The notes under the pieces were generated by a model. The model did not search any database, had not been told where the DNA came from, and saw only the letters and a list, made by a program, of their open reading frames with translations. Below are positions 7,730-16,387 of a stretch of 34,395 nucleotides of DNA, one piece after another. Source of the DNA: Acidobacteriota bacterium (lineage in GTDB: Bacteria; Acidobacteriota; Terriglobia; Bryobacterales; Bryobacteraceae). Positions within the stretch are counted from its first letter, which is position 1, and every line of letters starts with the position of its first letter. A program made the position numbers and the translations under genes. The DNA is taken from NCBI GenBank assembly GCA_023436715.1, contig JAEZIJ010000043.1, forward strand, positions 1 through 34,395, read 5' to 3'.

Positions 7730-8794
7730 ATGAAACGAGCAGCGAACTTGCGTCGCACGTCTGAGTTCCAGCCTGCCCAGGCGGACCTCCCCCCTCGCTC
7801 GGCATACGACGTTGAATCGCAGGAAGTCTCCTGGCAGTTTTACATGCACCTCGCGGAGGGATTGTTCTATCTGGGCGAAAGGGAAGACTGCCTGAAGTAT
7901 GTCGCGAAGGCGGTCGAAGAAGCGGGCGAAGCCGGCCAGCGCGACCCGCGGCTGGCCAAGAGTCTCAACGCCATGGGAGTGCTGCACTGCGGCGCCGGAA
8001 ACTACGGCGGAGCGGAGCGCGCTCTGAAAAAGGCGATCTCGATTTACGAAAACGCACTGGGGCCGCGCCATCCCGACCTCGGCCCGGTACACTTCAATCT
8101 GGCCAAGACGTACAAGTTCCGGTACAGATACGAGGATGCGGCAGCGGAATACGACCGCGCACTGGAAATCACAGAGGCGGCGCTGGGGAAGGATCATCCC
8201 GACGTCGCGCTGGTTCTGGACGGCCTCGGCGAAGTGTGCATCACTCTCGGGCAGCGCACAGCCGCGCTGTTCGCGCTTCGGCGTGCGCTGGGCATCAAGG
8301 AAAGCAAACTCGGGCATGAGGACTGGAGCACGGCAGTCACGCTGGTCCAACTGGGCGAGTTTTACATGAGCGGCGGCAGGTACAACGAAGCGGAAGAGGT
8401 GCTCCTGCGCGCGCTGGCGATAAAGCGCCGCATCGTTGGGCAGGACGACCCGAGCCTCTCGGCCGACTTGAACCGGTTGGCGGAGGTCTACAGCGCGCAG
8501 CACAAGTACGCCGAGGCGCAGGCGCTGTTCGGCGATGGGCTGGATATGCTCAAGAGGGCGCTCGGGCCTATGCACCCGGAGATCGTTTCGAGCATGCACA
8601 AGCTGGCCAGAACGTACCGCGAACAGGCTCGCTTCACCGAAGCCAGGAAACTGCTCGAACTCTCCACGGCGATTATCGACAAGGCGCTCGGACCGGAGCA
8701 CCCGGATACGGCCGTGGCGCTTGAGTTCTACTCGGAGATTCTCCGGGTTCTTAACCTGGACGCCGGCGGCGCTGCCCTGGCCGGCGCACAGTAG
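7730..8794 (+). CDS. Kinesin-light-chain-like TPR protein
   Basis: The 354-aa product is almost entirely 42-residue tetratricopeptide repeats of the kinesin-light-chain type. The block A-L-G-x-x-H-P-D recurs around residues 105, 147, 230 and 280, and near the C-terminus (ALGPRHPD, ALGKDHPD, VGQDDPS, ALGPMHPE, ALGPEHPD). There is no signal peptide or membrane segment, so a cytoplasmic protein-binding scaffold is likely; the partner is unknown. AAGGAC lies just upstream of the ATG. The last 44 bases overlap the convergent pseudouridine synthase gene, so the two transcripts must overlap at their 3' ends. There is no obvious enzymatic or DNA-binding domain. Confidence 0.8.
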   Translation: MKRAANLRRTSEFQPAQADLPPRSAYDVESQEVSWQFYMHLAEGLFYLGEREDCLKYVAKAVEEAGEAGQRDPRLAKSLNAMGVLHCGAGNYGGAERALKKAISIYENALGPRHPDLGPVHFNLAKTYKFRYRYEDAAAEYDRALEITEAALGKDHPDVALVLDGLGEVCITLGQRTAALFALRRALGIKESKLGHEDWSTAVTLVQLGEFYMSGGRYNEAEEVLLRALAIKRRIVGQDDPSLSADLNRLAEVYSAQHKYAEAQALFGDGLDMLKRALGPMHPEIVSSMHKLARTYREQARFTEARKLLELSTAIIDKALGPEHPDTAVALEFYSEILRVLNLDAGGAALAGAQ

Positions 8795-9542
8795 GTTTCT
8801 TCGCGCCTGACGGCCGAAGCGCGAAGATCTCCTCGGCCGCAAGCGGGCGGTGTTTGCCGATGCCGAGTTGGCCGATGCCCAGCGGACCTATCGCCGTTCG
8901 CACGAGCTTTGACACGCTGCTGCCGATTGCCTCAACCATTCGCCGCACCTGGCGGTTGCGGCCCTCGGAAATCGTGATCTCGAGAAAGGTGTGATTCCCG
9001 GCGTCGCGCATGCGTTCGGCACGCGCGGGCTGTGTGGGTCCGTCGGAGAGCGTCACGCCGCGGCGCAGGCTTTCGATCTGCTCATCCAAGAGCCGGGAAG
9101 ACGTCTTCACGAGGTACGTCTTGGGCACCTTGTAGGCGGGGTTTGTGATGCGTTCGGCAAACTGCGCGTCATTGGTCATGATCAGCAGGCCGCTGGTGTC
9201 AAGGTCGAGGCGGCCCACCGGGAACACCCACTGATCGATGCCGGCAAGCAGGTCGTAGACGGTCGACCGCCCTTCGGGGTCCTTGTAAGTGGTGAGGTAG
9301 CCCTTGGGCTTGTACAGGAGTAAGTAGATTTTCTTCCCTGCACGGACGGGCTTGCCGTCGAAGGTGACCTTGTCGCGTTCCAGATCCACCCAGTGATCGG
9401 GGGTCTGAATCAGCTTGCCGTTCACGCGCACTCTGCCCGCGCCGATCCAACTGCGCGCCTCCGTCCGGGAACCCAGCCCCGCTTTCGAGAGAACGCGCTC
9501 CAAAGTCTTCAGCGGACGCTCGCCGCTCTTCGGTTCAGGCAT
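8751..9542 (-). CDS. rluB: RsuA/RluB-family rRNA pseudouridine synthase
   Basis: The 263-aa enzyme isomerises uridine to pseudouridine in ribosomal RNA. An S4 RNA-binding domain covers about residues 10-60 (LERVLSKAGLGSRTEARSWI, GRVRVNGK). The catalytic domain follows with the GRLDLDTSGLL signature, whose Asp113 is the expected nucleophile. ISEGRNRQVRRM near residue 195 is also conserved. The motif set fits RluB/RluE-type enzymes better than RsuA, which usually has TTGL in place of TSGL; the exact target base is inference. The C-terminus is a basic tail (RRPGQRRRRPG), common in high-GC bacteria. The gene is divergent from hutU with a 62-base gap, and its 3' end overlaps the TPR gene. No clear Shine-Dalgarno precedes the ATG. 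Confidence 0.85.
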   Translation of the reverse strand: MPEPKSGERPLKTLERVLSKAGLGSRTEARSWIGAGRVRVNGKLIQTPDHWVDLERDKVTFDGKPVRAGKKIYLLLYKPKGYLTTYKDPEGRSTVYDLLAGIDQWVFPVGRLDLDTSGLLIMTNDAQFAERITNPAYKVPKTYLVKTSSRLLDEQIESLRRGVTLSDGPTQPARAERMRDAGNHTFLEITISEGRNRQVRRMVEAIGSSVSKLVRTAIGPLGIGQLGIGKHRPLAAEEIFALRPSGAKKPTVRRPGQRRRRPG

Positions 9543-9552
9543 CGTTTATCAG

Positions 9553-9596
9553 GTTACGACACATGTCGTGACACCCGCCCGGATTCCTGCTATAGA
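9553..9596 (+). promoter_or_regulatory. hut promoter with a dyad operator over the -35
   Basis: A -35-like GTGACA (9568-9573) and a -10-like TATAGA (9591-9596) are separated by 17 bases. A 20-bp dyad (9553-9572, half-site core ACGACA/TGTCGT, only two non-complementary pairs) covers the -35. This placement is typical of a repressor operator, for instance for a HutC-like GntR regulator. No regulator gene is in the window, so the partner is inferred. The predicted transcription start falls one or two bases before the hutU ATG. Confidence 0.65.
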
Positions 9597-9604
9597 TTGA
9601 AGTC

Positions 9605-11254
<1,650 letters not shown>

Positions 11255-11333
11255 GGCGTGCCTTCGTGAACCGCCGAAGCTCCCTGCGAAAAGCGTGATG
11301 CAAATGCTACCCCTACGAGCACTATTCCTCTAA

Positions 11334-12626
11334 ATGGTAAATTCGTCAATCGAGAAGCCAATTCTGGTGCGCGGCGCAAGGCAACTACTGACCATGCGCG
11401 GCCCGGGCGGCCCGCGGCGCGGTGAAGCGATGCAGGAACTCGGCATCATTCCGGATGGAGCGGTCCTGATCCGGGCGGGCAAGATCGTATCGCTGGGGCC
11501 GAGCCGCCGGCTGGAGAATCTGTCGATGGCCCGGCACGCGCAAGAGATCGATGCCGCCGGCTGTGTGGTCGCGCCGGGTTTCGTGGATAGCCACACGCAC
11601 CTCGTTTGCGGTCCTGCGCGGCTGATGGATTACGAGATGCGGCTGGCCGGGGCGAGCTATGGGGAAATCGCCGCAGCCGGCGGTGGCATTCTGTCCAGCG
11701 TGCGCGCGGTTCGGGAGATGCCGATCCGCCGTCTGATACTGCAGGCCCGGCAGACACTGGCCGGTTGCGTTGCGCACGGCACCACCACGCTGGAAGCGAA
11801 ATCCGGCTACGGTCTGGATGAAAAAGGAGAGCGGAAGGCCCTTCGGACGGCACAGGCGCTTCAGGGCGATCCCCTCGATCTCGTGTCGACCTACCTCGGG
11901 GCGCACGTTGTCCCGCCGGAGTACGAAGGCAGGGCCGACGCGTACATCGATTGGATCTGCCGTTCCGTAATGCCTAAAGTCAAGCGGCGCAAACTCGCAC
12001 GGTTCGTCGATGTGTACTGCGATGAGGGAGCTTTCACTCTGGAACAGGCGCGCCGGTATCTCACCGCGGCGAAGGGCTTCAACTTCCAACTGAAGGTCCA
12101 CGCGGAACAGTTTTCGCGAACCGGAGCTGCGAGACTGGCCGTGGAAATGGACGCGGCGAGCGCGGACCACCTGGACTGCATTAATGACGAGGATGCCCGC
12201 CTGCTCGCTCAATCCGGCACGGTGGCAACGCTGCTGCCCGGGGCGGTCTTCCACCTCGGCCTGGACCGTTACCCGCCCGCGCGCAAGCTGATCGAGGCGG
12301 AAGCGGCGGTCGCGCTGGCCACCGATTACAATCCCGGCACGAGCCCCACCTACAACATGCAAATGATCCTTTCGCTTGCCTGCTCGCAGATGCGGATGAC
12401 TCCTGCCGAGGCATTCTCCGCGGCCACCATCAACGGCGCGCACGCATTGCGGTGCGCCGCGCACGCCGGTTCCATCGAGACCGGCAAGCAAGCCGACCTC
12501 GTGATTTTCGACGTTCCGGACTATCGCGAAATTCCGTATCATTTCGGTGTGAACCTCGTCGCCATGACGATGAAGAACGGCGCGGTCCTTTACGAGAAGG
12601 GGAATCCCAAATGGCAAGAAGGCTGA
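11334..12626 (+). CDS. hutI: Imidazolonepropionase
   Basis: HutI hydrolyses 4-imidazolone-5-propionate to N-formimino-L-glutamate, the third step of histidine breakdown. The 430-aa protein is an amidohydrolase-superfamily TIM barrel. FVDSHTHLV holds the metal ligands His87 and His89, KVHAEQ holds His256, and ATDYNPGTSPTYN holds Asp331. Other family blocks are RLAGASYGEIAAAGGGILS and GTTTLEAKSGYGLD. It lies 79 bases after hutU. Its 3' end overlaps the start of ftcD by 16 bases in another frame, which indicates translational coupling. TATTCC (11323-11328) lies a few bases before the ATG and there is no Shine-Dalgarno, so an internal leaderless promoter is possible but weakly supported. Confidence 0.97.
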   Translation: MVNSSIEKPILVRGARQLLTMRGPGGPRRGEAMQELGIIPDGAVLIRAGKIVSLGPSRRLENLSMARHAQEIDAAGCVVAPGFVDSHTHLVCGPARLMDYEMRLAGASYGEIAAAGGGILSSVRAVREMPIRRLILQARQTLAGCVAHGTTTLEAKSGYGLDEKGERKALRTAQALQGDPLDLVSTYLGAHVVPPEYEGRADAYIDWICRSVMPKVKRRKLARFVDVYCDEGAFTLEQARRYLTAAKGFNFQLKVHAEQFSRTGAARLAVEMDAASADHLDCINDEDARLLAQSGTVATLLPGAVFHLGLDRYPPARKLIEAEAAVALATDYNPGTSPTYNMQMILSLACSQMRMTPAEAFSAATINGAHALRCAAHAGSIETGKQADLVIFDVPDYREIPYHFGVNLVAMTMKNGAVLYEKGNPKWQEG

Positions 12627-14020
12627 TCGAGTGCGTGCCGAATTTTTCCGAAGGCCGCGACAAGAACAGGGTAGCGGCGCTGGCGGATGCGGGGCGGTCC
12701 GTGGCGGGCGTCGTCCTCCTGGATCAGGAGATGGATGCCGACCACAACCGTTCGGTGCTCACGTTTGCGGGGCCGCCCGAGGCGATTGCCGAGGCTGCCA
12801 TCAGGGCGGTGGGCAAGGCCGTGGAACTGATCGACCTCAACAGGCACACCGGCGTGCATCCGCGCATCGGAGCGGCGGACGTGGTGCCGTTCGTGCCTGT
12901 CGAGGGGGTAACGCTCGATGAGTGCGTGCAACTTGCCGGGCGTGTGGGCGAAGAGATCTGGCGGCGGTTCAAGGTTCCGGTTTACTTCTATGAGGCGGCG
13001 GCGCGCCGCCCGGATCGCGTGAACCTGGAGAACATCCGGCGCGGCCAGTTCGAGGGCTTGCGCGAGGAAGTCCTGACGAACGCGGAACGCGCGCCCGATG
13101 CCGGCGAGGCGCGGCTGCACCCGACCGCCGGCGCAACGGTCGTCGGCGCCCGGAAATTTCTCATCGCCTACAACATCAATCTCGGCACCGCGGACGTCGA
13201 GATCGCCAAACGCATCGCCAAGGCCATCCGGTTTTCAAGCGGCGGCTTCCGGTTCGTAAAGGCGATGGGCGTGTTGCTTTCGCTCCGGAACATCGCGCAG
13301 GTCTCAATGAATTTGACCGACTTCGAGCAGACCCCCGTGCACAGAGTGTTCGAGGCGGTGCGCCTGGAAGCCGAGCGCTACGGCGTTCCGGTGGTTGGCA
13401 GCGAGATTGTCGGCCTGATTCCCAAGAAGGCGTTGGAAATGGCGGCGGAGTTCTATTTGCGCGCGGAGAATTTCCGTTCGGACCTCGTGCTGGAGAACCG
13501 CATGGAGGAAGCGGTCGGCGGCGGGCTCGATGAGTTCCTCGATGCTCTCGCAGCTCCGGCGCCGACTCCGGGCGGCGGCAGCGCTTCGGCAGCGGCGGGC
13601 GCTATGGCCGCGGCGCTCGGGGCGATGGTCGCGCGACTTGCGCGTCGCTCCGATCACGATTTCGAAGCCGACCGGCGGTTTCTCGCAGCCGCCGTCGAGC
13701 GGGATGCTGAGGCCTTTCGCGGCGTAATGGCGGCGTACAAGATGCCGAAGGCGGAGCGGGCTCCGTTCGTGGAAGAGGCGCTGAAAAAGGCGGCGGAGGC
13801 GCCTATGGAAGTAGCCGAACGGGCATTTCTCCTTGGAAAGCAGCTCGAAATCCTGTTGCGGGAAGCTCCTTCGAAATTCGCCTCAGACGTTGAGACGGGG
13901 CGCGCGCTCGCAGCGGCGGCGCTCACAGGGTCGCTGGCCAACGTTCGCATCAACATCTCCTCGATCCAGGACGAAGCGTTCCGGAACTCGATGGAACAGC
14001 GCATCGCGGCACTACAATAG
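12611..14020 (+). CDS. ftcD: Bifunctional glutamate formiminotransferase / formimino-THF cyclodeaminase
   Basis: This 469-aa fusion carries out the end of the folate-dependent histidine pathway. Residues 1-290 are the formiminotransferase, moving the formimino group from formiminoglutamate to tetrahydrofolate. It begins LIECVPNFSEGRD and holds RHTGVHPRIGAADVVPFVPV with His79 and His83. Residues about 305-469 are the cyclodeaminase, which releases ammonia to form 5,10-methenyl-THF; its signature is APTPGGGSASAAAGAMAAAL. The layout resembles the mammalian FTCD enzyme, while many bacteria keep the two as separate genes. The start is set at the ATG at 12611, where the protein matches the family N-terminus and AAGGGGA lies eight bases upstream; upstream in-frame codons lie inside hutI. 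Together with hutU and hutI it yields glutamate, ammonia and a one-carbon unit. Confidence 0.95.
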   Translation: MARRLIECVPNFSEGRDKNRVAALADAGRSVAGVVLLDQEMDADHNRSVLTFAGPPEAIAEAAIRAVGKAVELIDLNRHTGVHPRIGAADVVPFVPVEGVTLDECVQLAGRVGEEIWRRFKVPVYFYEAAARRPDRVNLENIRRGQFEGLREEVLTNAERAPDAGEARLHPTAGATVVGARKFLIAYNINLGTADVEIAKRIAKAIRFSSGGFRFVKAMGVLLSLRNIAQVSMNLTDFEQTPVHRVFEAVRLEAERYGVPVVGSEIVGLIPKKALEMAAEFYLRAENFRSDLVLENRMEEAVGGGLDEFLDALAAPAPTPGGGSASAAAGAMAAALGAMVARLARRSDHDFEADRRFLAAAVERDAEAFRGVMAAYKMPKAERAPFVEEALKKAAEAPMEVAERAFLLGKQLEILLREAPSKFASDVETGRALAAAALTGSLANVRINISSIQDEAFRNSMEQRIAALQ

Positions 14021-14058
14021 GATTAATGTTTTGCTGCGTTGAAAATGACCGGACATCG

Positions 14059-14124
14059 GCGTTAATCTGCGTTCATCCGCGGCCAAAATGCCTTGATCGG
14101 CCGCCGATGAACGCCGATGAACGC
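14059..14124. repeat. 26-bp inverted repeat (hairpin) between ftcD and lipA
   Basis: The left arm (14059-14084) and right arm (14099-14124) are 26 bases each, complementary except at three positions, with a 14-base loop. Each arm contains two tandem copies of a GCGTTCATC-like word. This is a very strong potential hairpin, ending just before the lipA ribosome binding site. GCGTTCATC-type tandem words are a style of intergenic repeat I recall from several high-GC phyla. It may also end ftcD transcription or hold back lipA expression. Confidence 0.75.
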
Positions 14125-14144
14125 GGAGGTTCGCGGAGGTATCC

Positions 14145-15023
14145 GTGCTCGTGACCCTATCGCCCAATCCGCCCAGGCCTCAATGGCTGCGCGCGCCCGC
14201 GCCGGTTGGGGCCCACTACCGCGACCTGAAATCGCTCGTTGAGCGCCTGCGGCTGCACACGGTCTGCGAGAGCGCGGCGTGTCCAAACGTGGGCGAGTGC
14301 TGGAACCACGGCACGGCGACGTTCATGATCCTCGGCAACATCTGCACGCGCCGCTGCGGATTCTGCGCGGTGCAGAAGGGCGGCCCCCTGCCGGTGGATT
14401 ACGACGAGCCGCGCCGCGTCGCCGAGGCCTCGGCTGTACTGGGACTGAAGTACGCGGTGATCACCAGCGTGAACCGCGACGACCGTAAGGACGGCGGCGC
14501 GGAGTTGTTCGCGCTCACGATTCGAGCCATTCGGGAACGGGTGGCCGGGTGCCGGGTCGAGGTTCTCATCCCGGATTTCCAGGGTTCGCACGCGGCTATG
14601 GACATTGTGCTCGACGCTGCGCCCGACGTGATGAACCACAACACGGAGACCGTGCCGCGGCTGTATCGCCAGGTGCGCCTCGGTGCCCGTTACGAGCGCT
14701 CGCTCGATATTCTGGCCTACTCCAAAACAGCCCGGCCGGAGATTCCAACCAAATCCGGGCTGATGCTCGGCTTGGGTGAAACGCGCGACGAAGTGCTCGG
14801 AGTGATGCGCGACCTGCGGGCGCACAACGTGGATATCCTGACGCTAGGCCAATATCTGCGGCCCTCGCCGAAACACCTGCCGATCATCCGGTACGCGACA
14901 CCCGAGGAATTCGCCGACTATCGCCGTATTGGACGCAACATGGGATTCGCGCACGTCGAGGCCGGGCCCCTGGTGCGGAGTTCGTATCACGCCAGCGAAG
15001 CGGCGTCCGAAGCGCTGCGCTAA
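14145..15023 (+). CDS. lipA: Lipoyl synthase
   Basis: LipA is a radical-SAM enzyme that inserts two sulfur atoms into protein-bound octanoyl groups to make lipoate for 2-oxoacid dehydrogenases and the glycine cleavage system. The 292-aa protein shows both clusters: CESAACPNVGEC (Cys41, Cys46, Cys52) for the auxiliary cluster and CTRRCGFC (Cys67, Cys71, Cys74) for the SAM cluster. RSSYHA (278-283) supplies the serine ligand of the auxiliary cluster. The start is a GTG at 14145, five bases after GGAGG (14135-14139); a second in-frame GTG at 14151 is an alternative. No lipB lies beside it. Its 3' end overlaps the convergent DinB-like gene by four bases. Confidence 0.96.
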   Translation: MLVTLSPNPPRPQWLRAPAPVGAHYRDLKSLVERLRLHTVCESAACPNVGECWNHGTATFMILGNICTRRCGFCAVQKGGPLPVDYDEPRRVAEASAVLGLKYAVITSVNRDDRKDGGAELFALTIRAIRERVAGCRVEVLIPDFQGSHAAMDIVLDAAPDVMNHNTETVPRLYRQVRLGARYERSLDILAYSKTARPEIPTKSGLMLGLGETRDEVLGVMRDLRAHNVDILTLGQYLRPSPKHLPIIRYATPEEFADYRRIGRNMGFAHVEAGPLVRSSYHASEAASEALR

Positions 15024-15445
15024 TCGAGAATCTGTCGCAAATGGTGCTCCATGTGCGTGAGATAGGCGCGCACGAGTTCGCCCAAGCTCATCGCTCCTTC
15101 GTGTCCGATCCGGCACCGAAACCCCGCGGCGTGCTCCGGCATCCTGCTGACAACATGCGAGAGCAGCCGGTTGTAGCTCGACCACAGCGCAACCAGTTCG
15201 GTCCACGGCAGTTCGTGGTAGCCGCCTGCCTCCACCCAGCGTTCCTGTTCGTAGGATGGCCAGTCAAGGCCTCCATTAAGGATCGCGCGCACGAATCGCT
15301 GGTGGTTGTTTGAAGCGGAATCGATGAGGTGGCCGAGGATCTGTTTCCTTGACCAGCCGCCCTCGCGGACGGGCCGGGCGGCATCCTCTTCCGTGAGCGC
15401 GGCCAGGCGGGAACGCGCGGCATCGATGGAAGGCATGAAGTTCAT
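15020..15445 (-). CDS. DinB/YfiT-like four-helix protein
   Basis: This is a 141-aa protein of the DinB superfamily, four-helix bundles with a three-histidine metal site often linked to thiol-dependent transfer chemistry. Visible motifs are GGWSRKQILGHLIDSASNNHQRF (first His region, about residues 28-50) and YLTHMEHHLRQIL at the C-terminus, which carries the paired histidines. The start is set at the ATG at 15445 (MNFMPSIDAARSRL); an upstream extension to 15541 would run through the arsM promoter and looks non-coding. The gene converges on lipA with a 4-base overlap and is divergent from arsM with an 87-base gap. DinB proteins of this type respond to stress in some bacteria; the substrate here is unknown. 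Confidence 0.8.
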   Translation of the reverse strand: MNFMPSIDAARSRLAALTEEDAARPVREGGWSRKQILGHLIDSASNNHQRFVRAILNGGLDWPSYEQERWVEAGGYHELPWTELVALWSSYNRLLSHVVSRMPEHAAGFRCRIGHEGAMSLGELVRAYLTHMEHHLRQILD

Positions 15446-15480
15446 GGCGAAACAAGTATGATGCCACGAAGAAAAAAGCC

Positions 15481-15524
15481 TTGCCTTATTCCATATTTCT
15501 GCTATCGTAGAAATATCAAAGGAG
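15481..15524 (+). promoter_or_regulatory. arsM promoter with an ArsR-like dyad operator
   Basis: TTGCCT (15481-15486) and TATCGT (15503-15508) can serve as -35 and -10 with a 16-base spacer. A 24-bp dyad with 10-base arms and a 4-base centre (15493-15516, arms beginning ATATTTCT and ending AGAAATAT, one mismatched pair) covers the -10. AT-rich dyads over the promoter are typical of ArsR/SmtB repressors. AAAGGAGA (15518-15525) is the ribosome binding site. No arsR gene is in the window, so control in trans is inferred. Confidence 0.65.
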
Positions 15525-15532
15525 AGTAGGCG

Positions 15533-16354
15533 GTGAGCCAAGACATCAAAGAAGTAGTGAAAGAGAAATACGGCCAGGCTGCGTTGCGCGTCGTAAGCGG
15601 CGGCAAGAGCGCATGTTGCTGCAGCGGGGCCGAATTAACCGGACCCGACCCGATCACCTCGAATCTGTATGGAAGCGAGGTATCCCAAATCCCCGAGGAG
15701 GCCGTGCGCGCCTCGCTCGGCTGCGGCAACCCGACCGCGCTGGCTGAACTGAAAGCCGGCGAAACGGTGCTCGACCTCGGTTCAGGCGGCGGCATCGATG
15801 TGCTCCTATCGGCCCGGCGCGTCGGACCAACGGGAAAAGCCTATGGCCTCGACATGACGGACGAGATGCTCGCGCTTGCACGAGAGAACCAGCGCAAGGC
15901 GGGCGTATCGAACGTCGAGTTCCTGAAGGGCGAGATCGAGAACATCCCGCTGCCTGACAACTCCGTGGATGTGATCATCTCGAACTGCGTCATCAACCTG
16001 TCCTCGGACAAAGACCGCGTGCTGGCGGAAGCCTTCCGCGTGCTGCGTCCGGGCGGGCGGTTTGCCATTTCGGACATCGTTACCAGAGGCGAGATCCCGG
16101 CCGAAATCCGGCGTAGTCTGTCGCTATGGATCGGGTGCCTCGCCGGCGCGCTGGAAGAATCCGAATACGTGAGCAAGCTGAGCGCGGCCGGCTTCGCGGA
16201 CATAGGGCTCGAGCCGACCCGGATTTACCGCGTCGCCGAAGCACGGGAACTCCTGGCCGCCGACGGCATCGACGCCGATGCGGTCGCCCCGCAGGTCGAT
16301 GGAAAGTTCCTCAGCGCGTTCGTGCGCGCACGCAAGCCGGCCAACGTTCGCTGA
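15533..16354 (+). CDS. arsM: Arsenite S-adenosylmethionine methyltransferase
   Basis: ArsM methylates arsenite with SAM to give methylated and volatile arsenicals, a detoxification route. The 273-aa protein has the SAM site VLDLGSGGGIDVLL (about residues 79-92). It carries the conserved arsenic-binding cysteines: Cys64 in SLGCGNP, Cys152 in SNCVINL and Cys202 in WIGCLAGAL, plus an N-terminal triple cysteine at 28-30. The typical ISDIVTRGEIP block follows the methyltransferase core. Translation begins at a GTG eight bases after a strong purine-rich ribosome binding site. It has its own promoter with an operator-like dyad. It stands 33 bases before phoB; read-through into the phosphate operon is possible, and would be notable since arsenate is a phosphate analogue. 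Confidence 0.94.
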   Translation: MSQDIKEVVKEKYGQAALRVVSGGKSACCCSGAELTGPDPITSNLYGSEVSQIPEEAVRASLGCGNPTALAELKAGETVLDLGSGGGIDVLLSARRVGPTGKAYGLDMTDEMLALARENQRKAGVSNVEFLKGEIENIPLPDNSVDVIISNCVINLSSDKDRVLAEAFRVLRPGGRFAISDIVTRGEIPAEIRRSLSLWIGCLAGALEESEYVSKLSAAGFADIGLEPTRIYRVAEARELLAADGIDADAVAPQVDGKFLSAFVRARKPANVR

Positions 16355-16371
16355 AACCGGCGGCATCCTAA

Positions 16372-16387
16372 CTGTTACAATTCGGAC
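16372..16387 (+). promoter_or_regulatory. Candidate leaderless phoB promoter
   Basis: TACAAT (16376-16381) resembles a -10 element and lies exactly six bases before the GTG start at 16388, so transcription would begin at or beside the start codon. No Shine-Dalgarno is present. CTGTTAC (16372-16378), a single copy of the word found in the Pho-box-like arrays further on, overlaps it. No good -35 is seen. This is inference from spacing. Confidence 0.35.

Noticed and set aside
7516..7758. Minus-strand 80-codon frame ending in Thr/Val-rich strands, perhaps the tail of an Ig-like protein
   Set aside because: It has no ribosome binding site, and its start lies inside the TPR gene. The similarity is only compositional.
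7718..8842. Minus-strand frame opposite the TPR gene
   Set aside because: It is a shadow of the repeat-containing gene, and its end lies inside the pseudouridine synthase gene on the same strand in another frame.
12452..12610. N-terminal extension of ftcD
   Set aside because: It overlaps hutI, its residues are Arg-rich and unlike the family, and a good ribosome binding site and family N-terminus occur at 12611.
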